DNA of 64,000 nt, from contig JBLNDG010000225.1 of NCBI GenBank assembly GCA_050261415.1, forward strand, positions 1 through 64,000. The letters run 5' to 3'. The DNA is from JBLNDG01 sp050261415 (GTDB lineage: Bacteria > Bacillota > Clostridia > Lutisporales > Lutisporaceae). The translations under genes were made by a program, and so were the position numbers. Shown here in pieces: positions 1-8,809 of this stretch (position 1 is its first letter; each line of letters begins with the position of its first letter). The notes below the pieces were generated by a model. That model ran no database searches, was not told where the DNA came from, and saw only the letters and a list, made by a program, of their open reading frames with translations.

Positions 1-194
1 GTGAGAAATCCGTGTGTTCCGTGGTTTTCGTTTCTTAACCTTTAAGGAATATCCTGGCTTCGAAGCCCATCCCTGAAATCCTATTGCCTATTGCCGCGCA
101 TATTAGTGCGCATCATATGAAGATTGCGTCGCATTCTATCTTTTTCACAATATACTTATTAACTAATATATAGCCTGAACCAAAAAAATAGAAC
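1..194. other. intergenic stretch without a supported gene
   Basis: No reading frame with a ribosome binding site or family resemblance was seen. The only structure is a short palindrome (GCGCA, 6-base loop, TGCGC) at about 96-111. The repeated phrase 'CTATTGCCTATTGCC' near 81-95 resembles a phrase near 45479-45495, so it may be a dispersed spacer sequence. Confidence 0.4.
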
Positions 195-230
195 AAAAAA
201 CCGGACATATGCATTTCTGCACATATCCGG
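195..230 (-). terminator. rho-independent terminator after sigG
   Basis: On the minus-strand RNA, CCGGAUAUGUGC pairs fully with GCAUAUGUCCGG using two G-U wobbles, and six U follow. Read as plus-strand RNA the same positions give two mismatches, so the hairpin belongs to the minus strand. It lies 20 bases past the sigG stop. Confidence 0.85.
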
Positions 231-250
231 TTTGTGATACATTTCAATCT

Positions 251-1021
251 TCAGATATATTTTCTCATGTGGCTTAAGGCAGTTTTTTCAAGTCTTGAAA
301 CCTGGGCTTGGGATATTCCGATTTCCTCAGCCACTTCCATCTGTGTCCTTCCCTCAAAAAAGCGAAGATTCAAAATCAGCTTTTCCCTGTCGTTCAGCTT
401 TTTCATCGCTTCCCTAAGTGCTATGCTTTCAAGCCAGTTGTCATCAATATTTTTATCATCCGATACTTGATCCATGACATATATTGCATCACCGCTGTCG
501 TGATAAATCGGTTCGAATAATGATACCGGGTCCTGTATAGCATCCAAAGCAAATACAACTTCTTCAATAGGCATCTTCAATTCATTTGCTATTTCAGATA
601 CTGTGGGCTCCTTGGAATTCTTATTGATCAGCTGATCCCTCACCTGCAAAGCCTTGTACGCAATGTCCCTTAGTGATCTGCTCACCCTGATTGAATTGTT
701 ATCCCGTAGGTACCTTCTTATTTCTCCGATAATCATCGGAACAGCATAGGTTGAAAACTTGACATTCTGGCTCAGGTCAAAATTATCTATCGCCTTTATA
801 AGGCCTATACAGCCTACCTGAAAAAGGTCATCAACATATTCCCCTCTGTTGTTGAACCTTTGAATCACACTCAATACAAGCCTGAGGTTTCCTTTTATGA
901 ATTCTTCCCTTGATGTCTGATCCCCCTGCTTCATCCTTTTCAGCAGTTCAATCATTTTATCATTAGAGAGAACGGGTAGTTTCGATGTATTTACTCCGCA
1001 GATTTCCACTTTATTAAGCAT
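251..1021 (-). CDS. sigG: RNA polymerase sporulation sigma factor SigG
   Basis: Late forespore sigma factor, 256 aa, directing RNA polymerase to forespore genes after engulfment. The N-terminus (MLNKVEICGVNTSKLPVL) is the typical SigG leader. Region 2 lies at about residues 45-110 (core-binding stretch with DLFQVGCIGLIKA, then FSTYAVPMIIGEIRRYLRD), region 3 follows, and a region 4.2 helix-turn-helix is at about 228-250 (MEVAEEIGISQAQVSRLEK). SigE and SpoIIGA lie just upstream on the same strand, the usual order in endospore formers. The 540-base gap to sigE suggests sigG also has its own promoter; no clear SigF/SigG box was identified. SigF is similar, but the leader and the neighbours favour SigG. 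Confidence 0.95.
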   Translation of the reverse strand: MLNKVEICGVNTSKLPVLSNDKMIELLKRMKQGDQTSREEFIKGNLRLVLSVIQRFNNRGEYVDDLFQVGCIGLIKAIDNFDLSQNVKFSTYAVPMIIGEIRRYLRDNNSIRVSRSLRDIAYKALQVRDQLINKNSKEPTVSEIANELKMPIEEVVFALDAIQDPVSLFEPIYHDSGDAIYVMDQVSDDKNIDDNWLESIALREAMKKLNDREKLILNLRFFEGRTQMEVAEEIGISQAQVSRLEKTALSHMRKYI

Positions 1022-1160
1022 AGTACAAGCACACCCTTTTATGTAATGTTGACATTTTAATTATTACCATACACCATTGGTATTATTCATTCAGAGGCTT
1101 GTACCTATTTCATGAAGATAAAAAAACATGCCAAATAAAGCTGATAATGTAGTGATAATA

Positions 1161-1472
1161 GAGCAGCCATGTATAGCTTGGCATTGGTATAGAAATCTTT
1201 ATGGAGACTAAGCTCAAAATTCTAAGAAAAACGTGACCACTAAAGAAAGGGGCTCCAAGCCCCGAAAAGCTAGCTCAACCTCGTGTTTCGCTCACGGTTG
1301 TTTCTAAGGATTCTTCTCTAAGTTCCATTAGTAGTGTAAAACCATAGTTTCAACAAGAGATATTGTGTTGATACTATGGTTTTGCATATAGTTGGCAAGA
1401 ATATTTGTGAAACATAATATTCGAGGCGCAACCAATCTTTCTATAAGATGCCTATCTATAACATGGCTGCTT
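1161..1472. repeat. large nested palindromic element between sigE and sigG
   Basis: The ends are inverted: GAGCAGCCATGTATAG (1161-1176) against CTATAACATGGCTGCT (1456-1471), then GGCAT..TATAGAAA against TTTCTATAA..GATGCC. Inside are a third imperfect stem (about 1217-1236 with 1290-1312), a GGGGC/GCCCC hairpin near 1250-1264 and a strong AAAACCATAGT/ACTATGGTTTT hairpin (about 1338-1383). The ends match a 59-base palindrome at 21712-21770. It is either a miniature inverted-repeat element or a branched RNA; strand and function are unknown. It fills most of the 542-base gap between the two sigma genes. Confidence 0.6.
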
Positions 1473-1497
1473 CGTTACATAAGTGGCTATAGAAGCT

Positions 1498-1541
1498 AAT
1501 GGTATGTATAACAGGGCATATGCCTCGCTATACATACCATT
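1498..1541. repeat. palindromic repeat next to the sigE 3' end
   Basis: AATGGTATGTATA (1498-1510) is the exact inverse of TATACATACCATT (1529-1541), around a core GGGCATATGCC (1514-1524). The plan (outer arm, TATA, 3 bases, GGCA-N-ATGCC core, CTATA, outer arm) is that of 21712-21770. No T-run follows on the minus strand, so it is a poor intrinsic terminator for sigE. Confidence 0.6.
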
Positions 1542-1563
1542 CGGTTTTACGACAACTTGCTTT

Positions 1564-2298
1564 TCAAACCATCCGGTTTATCTCTTTCTTTAGGCGCTTT
1601 ATTATCCTCTTCTCAAGTCTTGATATGTATGACTGTGATATACCAAGCATATCGGCTACTTCCTTCTGTGTCTTTTCCACACCGTCATTAAGCCCGAACC
1701 TCAGTTCCATTATCCTCTTTTCCCGTTCAGACAGTTTTTTCAATGCAATGGTCAAAAGCTGCTTATCTATTTCATCTTCAAGATACCTGTATATTATGTC
1801 GTTGTCTGTACCCAGTATATCCGAAAGCAGCAGTTCGTTCCCATCCCAGTCTATATTCAGGGGCTCATCAAAGGATATCTCAGTCTTGGTCCTGTTATTC
1901 CGCCTCAGATACATGAGAATTTCATTTTCAATGCATCTGGAAGCATAAGTCGCAAGTTTTATCTTTTTGTCAGGGTCAAATGTATTCACAGCCTTGATAA
2001 GTCCTATTGTCCCTATTGACACCAGGTCCTCAACACCGACTCCGGTATTTTCGAATTTTCTTGCTATGTAGACTACAAGCCTCAGATTTCTCTCTATAAG
2101 TATAGCCCTTACAACTTCTTCATCGGTTTTCAACCTCGCCAGAAGAAAGCTCTCTTCATCATTTTCCAGGGGAGGTGGCAGGGCTTCGCTTCCGCCTATA
2201 TAGTGAACCCAAGTATCTCTATAAACATTAAAATACTGCAGTATTCTTATTATCAACATTCGTTTGATCAATGCAATTCTTTTAAACACCCTTCTCAT
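1564..2298 (-). CDS. sigE: pro-SigE, early mother-cell sporulation sigma factor
   Basis: 244-aa sigma factor made as an inactive precursor. The basic, hydrophobic N-terminus (residues 1-31) is the pro-peptide. The motif HYIGGSEALPPPL at 32-44 matches the conserved SigE processing region, so cleavage near H32/Y33 is expected by analogy. Region 2 contains NLRLVVYIARKF, VEDLVSIGTIGLIKAV and LATYASRCIENEILMYLRR; region 4 ends in the helix-turn-helix MLGISQSYISRLEKR. spoIIGA, encoding the activating protease, lies 84 bases upstream on the same strand, the spoIIG operon order. The start has a good Shine-Dalgarno (TGGAGGTC). Confidence 0.95.
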   Translation of the reverse strand: MRRVFKRIALIKRMLIIRILQYFNVYRDTWVHYIGGSEALPPPLENDEESFLLARLKTDEEVVRAILIERNLRLVVYIARKFENTGVGVEDLVSIGTIGLIKAVNTFDPDKKIKLATYASRCIENEILMYLRRNNRTKTEISFDEPLNIDWDGNELLLSDILGTDNDIIYRYLEDEIDKQLLTIALKKLSEREKRIMELRFGLNDGVEKTQKEVADMLGISQSYISRLEKRIIKRLKKEINRMV

Positions 2299-2382
2299 AT
2301 CCTGACCTCCATTCTAATATTGCTGCGTTTACAAGTTCTTCTTCTGATAAAACCTACCGGCAGGTACTGTTGCTTCTTTTGT

Positions 2383-3288
2383 TCATTCATTCCGGAACAT
2401 ATCAGGATGAACTAAAGCGTTATACTCTCCATCCCTTGAAAGACTTTTCCTGTATATCCCTATTACCAGATTATCCAATCTGGTTTTTCTTTCACTGTCT
2501 TTAAGTACTCCCAAATCCGGCTTAAATCCAATAAGCATTCCGTTTTCCTTTCCTAAAGATTTAAAGGGTATGACCCGGAACCTTGTCACCCATTTTGATA
2601 ATGACATTATTTCAGCAATTGCATTCAAATCATTTTCACTACTGCTGTCGAATATTTTCCGTATTTCATCAGGAAGCAATTTCTTTACCGCATCGTATTC
2701 GGCAATTACAACGGGCACATTGGTTATCGGGTCTCGAAGTGAATTGCCGGTATCAACCAGAGCATCAAGACAAATGCCTTTTTTATCAAAGAAAATATCA
2801 AGCTGTACTAATATCCGTTCACGTTTTATCCTATGCTGAATATAATCCCAACTGTACTTAACTGTAAAATACGCAATGAAAGCTGCAACAGCAAGCACCT
2901 TCAATGGGAAATCCTTTATAAAGGATATTCCGTTGCTTGTAAGGTTAAGACCGTTTATGAAATAGAACAATCCAAAGGCAGCACCGCCAAAAATGAAGGA
3001 TACAATATAAAACACCCCTGTGAGCTTTAGAAGAAGCTTAAAATAAGGCGGAGTATATGCCACTATTACGATTAATAGAGAAAAGAGAACCTTTATGAAA
3101 AGTGTATATAAAAAGCTATATTGGGGAAAATAGGACAAAACCGCATATACAGCCCCCGCGAGTGAAGCAATAATTAGCTTGACCTTCGAATAGTTATACC
3201 TTGTCAGCTTCGCAGTGCTCCATAATATAAGGTAGTTCATAATAATATTTTCCAATAGTATTACATCAGCATATACATATGTTTCCAC
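2383..3288 (-). CDS. spoIIGA: sigma-E processing peptidase SpoIIGA
   Basis: Membrane aspartic protease that cleaves pro-SigE at the septum, signal-dependent in known systems. Residues 1-150 hold about five hydrophobic membrane segments. The cytosolic C-terminal half contains the catalytic motif VDTGNSLRDPIT with Asp near residue 179, followed by VPVVIAEYD. Length 301 aa is normal for the family. The start is GTG with a weak binding site, so the exact first residue is uncertain. sigE follows directly. Confidence 0.93.
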   Translation of the reverse strand: METYVYADVILLENIIMNYLILWSTAKLTRYNYSKVKLIIASLAGAVYAVLSYFPQYSFLYTLFIKVLFSLLIVIVAYTPPYFKLLLKLTGVFYIVSFIFGGAAFGLFYFINGLNLTSNGISFIKDFPLKVLAVAAFIAYFTVKYSWDYIQHRIKRERILVQLDIFFDKKGICLDALVDTGNSLRDPITNVPVVIAEYDAVKKLLPDEIRKIFDSSSENDLNAIAEIMSLSKWVTRFRVIPFKSLGKENGMLIGFKPDLGVLKDSERKTRLDNLVIGIYRKSLSRDGEYNALVHPDMFRNE

Positions 3289-3347
3289 CTGACAGTCCCT
3301 TATCCTTCAATTGTTTTTTCCCTTCACGGATCAATTCCATTATGATA

Positions 3348-3422
3348 ATTATACATAAAATTCCATAAAATACCTGTCATTTTTGGTAGTCGAATCAAAT
3401 AACATTATCAAATTTCTCGACA
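3348..3422 (-). promoter_or_regulatory. spoIIG-like promoter with Spo0A-box-like sites
   Basis: On the minus strand, ATGACA (3380-3375) and TATAAT (3353-3348) are separated by 21 bases, far longer than the usual 17. The known spoIIG promoter has a similarly long spacer and depends on Spo0A. Two near-matches to the 0A box TGTCGAA lie just upstream: TGTCGAG (3422-3416, minus) and AGTCGAA (3388-3394, plus). The match to the known arrangement is inferred. Confidence 0.45.
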
Positions 3423-3502
3423 TTATATTCAAAACCGTCTTTGAAAATTACGGGCCATGCATATTCAGGGTGTGCTGTATAATTTACATGTATATTCCTG
3501 AA

Positions 3503-3532
3503 ATAAAAAAAAAGAACCAAAATAATTGGTTC
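3503..3532 (-). terminator. rho-independent terminator after ftsZ
   Basis: GAACCAA / TTGGTTC stem (3514-3532) followed on the minus strand by a run of nine or more T. It isolates ftsZ from spoIIGA. Confidence 0.85.
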
Positions 3533-3560
3533 TTCTAAAAACTCGTGTCTCGTATCTATT

Positions 3561-4640
3561 CTATTTAAACCTGTTTCTTAGGAAGGTGGGTATGTCTATA
3601 TCCTCATTACCGTATCCGCTCTTGGGATTTTCCTTCTTTTCAGTTGGAAAACCCGTAGCTTCTATTCTTCTTTCAAATGGCTTGCTGTTTTCCTCAAAGC
3701 CGGTTGCTATTACTGTAATCCTTATCTCATCCTGCATGTTTTCATCAATTACAGCGCCGAAAATGATGTTTGCGTCAGGATCCGCCGACTGGAATACCAA
3801 ATCAGCTGCTTCATTCACTTCAAAAATTCCAAGGTTAGAACCGCCTGTTATGTTCAGGAGTACGCTCTTTGCACCCTCAATGCAGGTTTCAAGAAGCGGG
3901 CTGTGTATAGCCTGTTTAACAGCCTCAGCACTTCTGCCTTCGCCGCTGGCTTTCCCGATTCCCATATGGGCAAGGCCTTTATTGAGCATTATGGTTTTAA
4001 CATCTGCAAAATCAAGATTTACAAGGCCGGGTACGGCAATCAGGTCGGATATGCCTTGCACACCCTGTCTCAGTACATCATCAGCTATCCTGAAGGCTTC
4101 CATAATGGATGCTTTCTTGTCAACTATCTGAAGCAATCTGTCATTGGGTATAGTGACAAGGGTGTCTACCTTATCTTTCAAATCCCCCAGGCCTTTTTCG
4201 GCTTGCATTTTTCTAACCTTTCCCTCAAAACCGAAGGGCTTTGTGACTACACCTACGGTCAGAATGCCAAGTTCCTTTGCTACTTGTGCTACTACCGGAG
4301 CTGCACCTGTCCCTGTGCCTCCGCCCATTCCTGCGGTTACAAACACCATATCTGCTCCATCAAGCATCTTCTTAATATCTTCATAGCTTTCCTCGGCAGC
4401 CCTTTTACCAATTTCGGGATTTGCACCTGCACCAAGACCCTTGGTAAGCTTCTCACCTATCTGTATCTTGTTTGGAGCCAATGACATATATAAAGCCTGC
4501 TTATCGGTATTTATAGCATAAAATTCAACGCCCTTAAGACCTGAATTAATCATTCTATTAACAGCGTTATTTCCGGCTCCGCCAACACCTACTACCTTGA
4601 TTTGCGCAACAGAGTTCATATCTACATCAAATTCAAGCAC
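3561..4640 (-). CDS. ftsZ: cell division protein FtsZ
   Basis: Tubulin-like GTPase forming the division ring, 359 aa. The nucleotide-binding start VVGVGGAGNNAVNRM is at about 16-30, the tubulin signature GGGTGTG at 106-112, and the T7-loop stretch NLDFADVK near 207. The C-terminal tail DIDIPTFLRNRFK is the conserved peptide that binds division partners. The start is GTG behind a strong GGGAGGG site. ftsA is absent from this cluster. The gene is followed by a terminator. Confidence 0.98.
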   Translation of the reverse strand: MLEFDVDMNSVAQIKVVGVGGAGNNAVNRMINSGLKGVEFYAINTDKQALYMSLAPNKIQIGEKLTKGLGAGANPEIGKRAAEESYEDIKKMLDGADMVFVTAGMGGGTGTGAAPVVAQVAKELGILTVGVVTKPFGFEGKVRKMQAEKGLGDLKDKVDTLVTIPNDRLLQIVDKKASIMEAFRIADDVLRQGVQGISDLIAVPGLVNLDFADVKTIMLNKGLAHMGIGKASGEGRSAEAVKQAIHSPLLETCIEGAKSVLLNITGGSNLGIFEVNEAADLVFQSADPDANIIFGAVIDENMQDEIRITVIATGFEENSKPFERRIEATGFPTEKKENPKSGYGNEDIDIPTFLRNRFK

Positions 4641-4740
4641 AGTATACCCTCCCTATCCTACATCTATTGTTTATCATATTAATTTACATCTTCTGAAATC
4701 AATTTACCATAATAAGTTCAACAAATTTGCTTAATTTCCT

Positions 4741-5103
4741 TTATTTTTTTTCACTTTTGTCTGTATTTTTTTTGTAACCGGTTAAAATATATCTTCTGAT
4801 TATTGCAAAGTTCTGGAACAACCTTACGCCGAATGCGAAGATTGCTGCATAATATATTGGTACTCCAAGCTGATCACCTATATAAGTAAGCATGGCGGCA
4901 AGCACAGCATTACCAAAAAAACCTGATATGAATATTTTTATATCAAAGGTTTTTTCCATACTTGACCTGATTCCGCCAAATACGGAATCCAATGCGGCAA
5001 GTATCGCAACCGACATGTAGCTTGAATACTGTATGGGTATGGTGATCGGAGAAAGTAAACCAATTATTATTCCAATTAAAAGTCCTATTATAGGTATAAT
5101 CAT
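4741..5103 (-). CDS. sbp: small basic protein Sbp (DUF1290)
   Basis: 120-aa membrane protein with about three hydrophobic segments and a lysine-rich tail (TGYKKNTDKSEKK). In Firmicutes the DUF1290 'small basic protein' lies between divIB and ftsZ next to DUF881 genes, exactly as here. Its role is not well defined; the position suggests division or sporulation. It overlaps the upstream DUF881 gene by 4 bases, implying translational coupling. Confidence 0.85.
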   Translation of the reverse strand: MIIPIIGLLIGIIIGLLSPITIPIQYSSYMSVAILAALDSVFGGIRSSMEKTFDIKIFISGFFGNAVLAAMLTYIGDQLGVPIYYAAIFAFGVRLFQNFAIIRRYILTGYKKNTDKSEKK

Positions 5104-5828
5104 TTTGCTTCACCACCTTCAGCTTTCCTCTGGTACTTTAATTTATTTTCACCATCATAGCCTTTTATGATGATTTTCTCAGCTTTCTGGACATCTACCA
5201 TAATGCCGCTGTATTCCATGATGTCAATGTAGCTTTCCGGAGCCAGCAGCGATGCTTCCAATGTCTTCGGGTCCCCTATGGCTTTTATTACAAAAGGCAC
5301 AGCATGCCTTTTCCCGTCTATGTTTATAGTAGGACCGCCGCACCTGATATTCGTCGTAGCGGTAACTCTTTCCTCATTTATTGAAATGGCTTCAGCCCCT
5401 GCTATCCTTAGTTCATTGACTATTTCAAGTATATCTATGTCATGTATTAAGTACCATAATACGTTCTGATCTTCAGCAATTTCCTGCTGGCTGTCATTCA
5501 GCGTTATAATGACTCCCGGTCCTTGCACCTTCTCATAGTCCGAATAGTTTTGCATCTTTGCAAGCTCGTCCTGCATGTTGGAATAAACGCTTCCGGTGTT
5601 TTCAATACTGGTCTTGTATTCAGCCAACTGGGCGATATCCTCGCTTATGGATTCATTAAGCTTTTTATTTTCTTTTTCCACATTATTCAGCTCGTTCTGC
5701 AGGTCCAAAAGTTTGGGAATTGTTATTATGCCCTGGTACGTAACATTGGTCTTAAACTGCACCGTTGTAATGAATCCAATAATTACAGCCAAAGCAAACA
5801 AATAATACCTTAACACAGTCTTATTCAT
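5100..5828 (-). CDS. DUF881 family protein (first copy)
   Basis: 242 aa with one N-terminal membrane segment (about residues 6-24), a coiled coil (about 40-92, LQNELNNVEKENKKLNESIS) and a C-terminal DUF881 domain (GPGVIITLNDS, EAISINEERV, PFVIKAIGDPKTLEASL). It is probably anchored in the membrane with the domain outside. Function is unknown; the family is linked to division clusters. It starts 1 base after the stop of a second, similar DUF881 gene. Confidence 0.88.
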   Translation of the reverse strand: MNKTVLRYYLFALAVIIGFITTVQFKTNVTYQGIITIPKLLDLQNELNNVEKENKKLNESISEDIAQLAEYKTSIENTGSVYSNMQDELAKMQNYSDYEKVQGPGVIITLNDSQQEIAEDQNVLWYLIHDIDILEIVNELRIAGAEAISINEERVTATTNIRCGGPTINIDGKRHAVPFVIKAIGDPKTLEASLLAPESYIDIMEYSGIMVDVQKAEKIIIKGYDGENKLKYQRKAEGGEAK

Positions 5829-5829
5829 A

Positions 5830-6549
5830 TTACTGGGATTCTCCCTCTTTGATAACTTTTGCGTACTTTTTCTCTATTACACCATTATATTTGGGAATTT
5901 TGACAAGCTGCTCCTGTGTAATAGTGACCGCAACCCCGCTGGCTTCAAATTTATCAACAATACCTTCCCGAAGCCTTAATGCAGCTTCTAGGGTCTTCGG
6001 ATCTCCTATGGCCTTGAATTCAAAAGGCGGTGCATAGGAAACCGTATTTATATTGATGTGTATTCCCCCGGTCTGTCTTATTTCAGTAGTGGATATAAAC
6101 CTCTGACCGTTTATCGAAATTGCCTCAGCGCCGGCCGCGTTCAGTTCATTCACAAGCTCCAACAGCATTGAATATGAAATCAGCGGATAGTTTACTTTCT
6201 CACCAAATTTCAAATCATCAACTAACACTGTTATGCCAGGTCCTTCTACGTCCTCCAATCCGGCAGTTATTCTGGCCGTATCCAGTTCTTCCTTCAAAAG
6301 CTTTGCCGATGCACTGCCTTGAGATGCACTGTTTTCATATTCCTTGATTTTGGCTTCATATTCGTTTTTCATATTTAACAGCTTAGCATTATCTTCTTTA
6401 GCCTTTTTAAGCTGGGAAGCAATCTCTCTTGCTCTATATTCCGACACAGGACCTACTCCCTGCTTTACAGTCCTGAACTGAATTGAAACCATCAAGCCTA
6501 AGACTATACATACTAATGCTATCGCAATCTGGTACTTTAAGTTCTTCAT
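5830..6549 (-). CDS. DUF881 family protein (second copy)
   Basis: 239 aa, built like its neighbour: N-terminal membrane helix (about 8-26), coiled coil (about 42-90), DUF881 domain (GPGITVLVDD, AEAISINGQRFISTTEIR, PFEFKAIGDPKTLEAAL). The two proteins are clearly paralogous (shared AGAEAISIN and FKAIGDPKTLEA) but diverged, so the duplication is old. Both sit between ftsQ and sbp in one operon. Confidence 0.88.
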   Translation of the reverse strand: MKNLKYQIAIALVCIVLGLMVSIQFRTVKQGVGPVSEYRAREIASQLKKAKEDNAKLLNMKNEYEAKIKEYENSASQGSASAKLLKEELDTARITAGLEDVEGPGITVLVDDLKFGEKVNYPLISYSMLLELVNELNAAGAEAISINGQRFISTTEIRQTGGIHININTVSYAPPFEFKAIGDPKTLEAALRLREGIVDKFEASGVAVTITQEQLVKIPKYNGVIEKKYAKVIKEGESQ

Positions 6550-6573
6550 TTATACGTCCTCCTATGGAACTAA

Positions 6574-7287
6574 TTATTCCGGTTTGAATACAGGGTTGCC
6601 GCTGTGGCTCATTTCTATTGTGCCTTTCAAACTATGGCTTTTCGCATCCTCAATGATTGATTTTGCAAAACTTATCTTATAGCTTATATTATCTATACTC
6701 CCCAGATTGGCTTTTATTCCGTCTTTTATCTTCAGCTTTATGTTTGATAAGTCAGTTACGTCAATCTCAGAGACAAGGTTTAACATTCCCGCATTCTTTA
6801 TTTCCCTGATCAGCATCGTAGTAACTGAAAACTGTTCCTTGTTCTGGATGTTCAAATATTCGCCAATCTTGAAGGTTTCAAATTTCAACCCCTTTACTAT
6901 GGGCAAGTCGGGCTTTTTGATAGCGGGGTTGATTTCTATAATCATCCCCTCTTCATCAATGTTCAGGTAGGACCCTACATAGGGTACATAAGCCATTATT
7001 TCCCGTTCAATTATATCTATCAATACCTTGTTGGGCAAAATTCTTTTTATTTTTATCATTTTTACATAAGGATTCTGAAATATGCTCCTCATGGAATTCT
7101 TCTTATTGATCCTGAAAATATTCTCTCCATAATATATTGATGATAGCTTTATAATTTCTTCCCTTGAAACACTCTTATTACCCTCAACGGTTATAAATTT
7201 TATCTGAAAAAAGCTGGATGATATGAAAAATGCCGCAAATATGCAGATTATGAATAAAAAAACTACATATTTAAACCTACCTCTCAT
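6574..7287 (-). CDS. ftsQ: cell division protein FtsQ/DivIB
   Basis: Bitopic division protein, 237 aa from the start chosen here (ATG 7287, GGGAG seven bases upstream; an ATG seven codons earlier has no binding site). A short basic N-terminus and membrane helix (about 5-25) precede an FtsQ-type POTRA domain (FITVEGNKSVSREEIIKLSS to VLIDIIERE) and the beta domain. It links FtsL and the PBP to the divisome outside the membrane. Confidence 0.9.
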   Translation of the reverse strand: MRGRFKYVVFLFIICIFAAFFISSSFFQIKFITVEGNKSVSREEIIKLSSIYYGENIFRINKKNSMRSIFQNPYVKMIKIKRILPNKVLIDIIEREIMAYVPYVGSYLNIDEEGMIIEINPAIKKPDLPIVKGLKFETFKIGEYLNIQNKEQFSVTTMLIREIKNAGMLNLVSEIDVTDLSNIKLKIKDGIKANLGSIDNISYKISFAKSIIEDAKSHSLKGTIEMSHSGNPVFKPE

Positions 7288-7432
7288 GTTTTCACTCCCA
7301 AAATACATTCCAAGTGTTGATGCTTGTCCCTAAACGTTGTAAAAATTAACACCGCTTGCTGTTATAATACAGTATTTATCATAACAACACGCAGGTGGAA
7401 ATTTTCATAAGCAAAATAATTATAAGCTCTTT

Positions 7433-8692
7433 CTATGTCGTAATCCTGTGTATGTCGGCACCTAACTTAGCCAACTTATTCTCTAGTTTATCATATCCTC
7501 TGTCTATATGCAATTTCACATTATCAACCACGGTTGTTCCTTCTGCAGCCAATCCGGCAAGCACAAGTGAAGCTCCTCCCCGGAGGTCCCCAGCCCTAAC
7601 TTCTGCCCCGGTCAACTTTTTCACACCTCTGACGATTGCCGTTCTTCCATCCACCTTGATGCTTGCACCCATTTTCATAAGCTCTTCCACGTGTTTATAT
7701 CTGCTTTCAAAGACGGTTTCTATAAAAATGCTTGTTCCTTTAGCTATAGTCATTGCAGCCATCATCTGCGCCTGCATATCAGTCGCAAATCCTGGGTATG
7801 GAAGAGTTTTAATCACTTCCACAGCCTTGAGCTTCTTGCTGCAAATAATATGGAGACTGTTCTGGTATTCGGTTATGATGCATCCGCTTTCAGTAAGCTT
7901 TGATGTAATTGATTTCAGGTGTTCATTTATAACGTTATTCAATACTATATTTCCGCCGGTTATTGCAGCTGCCGCCATTAGTGTACCTGCAACAATCCGG
8001 TCGGGTATGACGGTATGCTCTACATCGTGGAAGTCCTTAACCCCTTCGATTTTTACCGTACTGGTTCCGGCACCTGATATTTTTGCGCCCATTCCGTTTA
8101 GGAAATTCTGAAGGTCTATAATTTCCGGTTCCTTTGCCGCGTTTTGTATAACAGTTATTCCTTCTGCAGTAGTAGCAGCAAGCATTATATTTTCTGTCGC
8201 TCCTACGCTTGGATAGTCAAGGTTGATTTCCGCACCCTTCAGCTTGTCACACTCACAATTGATATAACCATGAGCCTCCATAACTTTTGCCCCCAGACGT
8301 TTCAAACCCGACAAATGGATATCAATAGGCCTGGGTCCAATTTCACATCCACCGGGGTAGCTAATCTTCACTTGACCATTCCTGGCAAGCATTGCGCCCA
8401 TTAGTATAATGGAGGACCTCATTTCCCGTACTGGCTTTTCAGGTATAGAAGTATCTAAAGGGTTGTTCGACTTTACTATCAAGGTGCCGTTTTCCGAGAA
8501 GCATTTGCAACCGATACTGCGGAGCAAGCCTGATAGCAGCTCTACATCCCTTAATTCTGGAACACTGTGAATAACCGATTCTTTTCCACTAATTATGGTG
8601 GCAGCAAGGATGGGCAATACGGAATTCTTAGACCCGTCAATCCTCACTTCGCCTTCCAATCTGTGCCCACCGTTTATTACGTACCTATCCAT
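7433..8692 (-). CDS. murA: UDP-N-acetylglucosamine 1-carboxyvinyltransferase MurA
   Basis: First committed step of peptidoglycan synthesis: transfer of enolpyruvate from PEP to UDP-GlcNAc. With the start at 8692 the protein is 419 aa and the conserved Lys falls at residue 22 (GSKNSVLP); the PEP-binding Cys is C116 in GGCEIGPRPID, as expected for fosfomycin-sensitive enzymes. An ATG nine codons earlier lacks a binding site. murG lies upstream, ftsQ downstream. Confidence 0.96.
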   Translation of the reverse strand: MDRYVINGGHRLEGEVRIDGSKNSVLPILAATIISGKESVIHSVPELRDVELLSGLLRSIGCKCFSENGTLIVKSNNPLDTSIPEKPVREMRSSIILMGAMLARNGQVKISYPGGCEIGPRPIDIHLSGLKRLGAKVMEAHGYINCECDKLKGAEINLDYPSVGATENIMLAATTAEGITVIQNAAKEPEIIDLQNFLNGMGAKISGAGTSTVKIEGVKDFHDVEHTVIPDRIVAGTLMAAAAITGGNIVLNNVINEHLKSITSKLTESGCIITEYQNSLHIICSKKLKAVEVIKTLPYPGFATDMQAQMMAAMTIAKGTSIFIETVFESRYKHVEELMKMGASIKVDGRTAIVRGVKKLTGAEVRAGDLRGGASLVLAGLAAEGTTVVDNVKLHIDRGYDKLENKLAKLGADIHRITT

Positions 8693-8809
8693 TAATAATT
8701 TACACCCCCAGGAAGCCATTATTATTCAATCATACTAATATACTATGCACTACTTCCACAGGTGTTACATTACCGGCCGGTCCGCAGCTTCACCGGGTAT
8801 GTCGGCACT

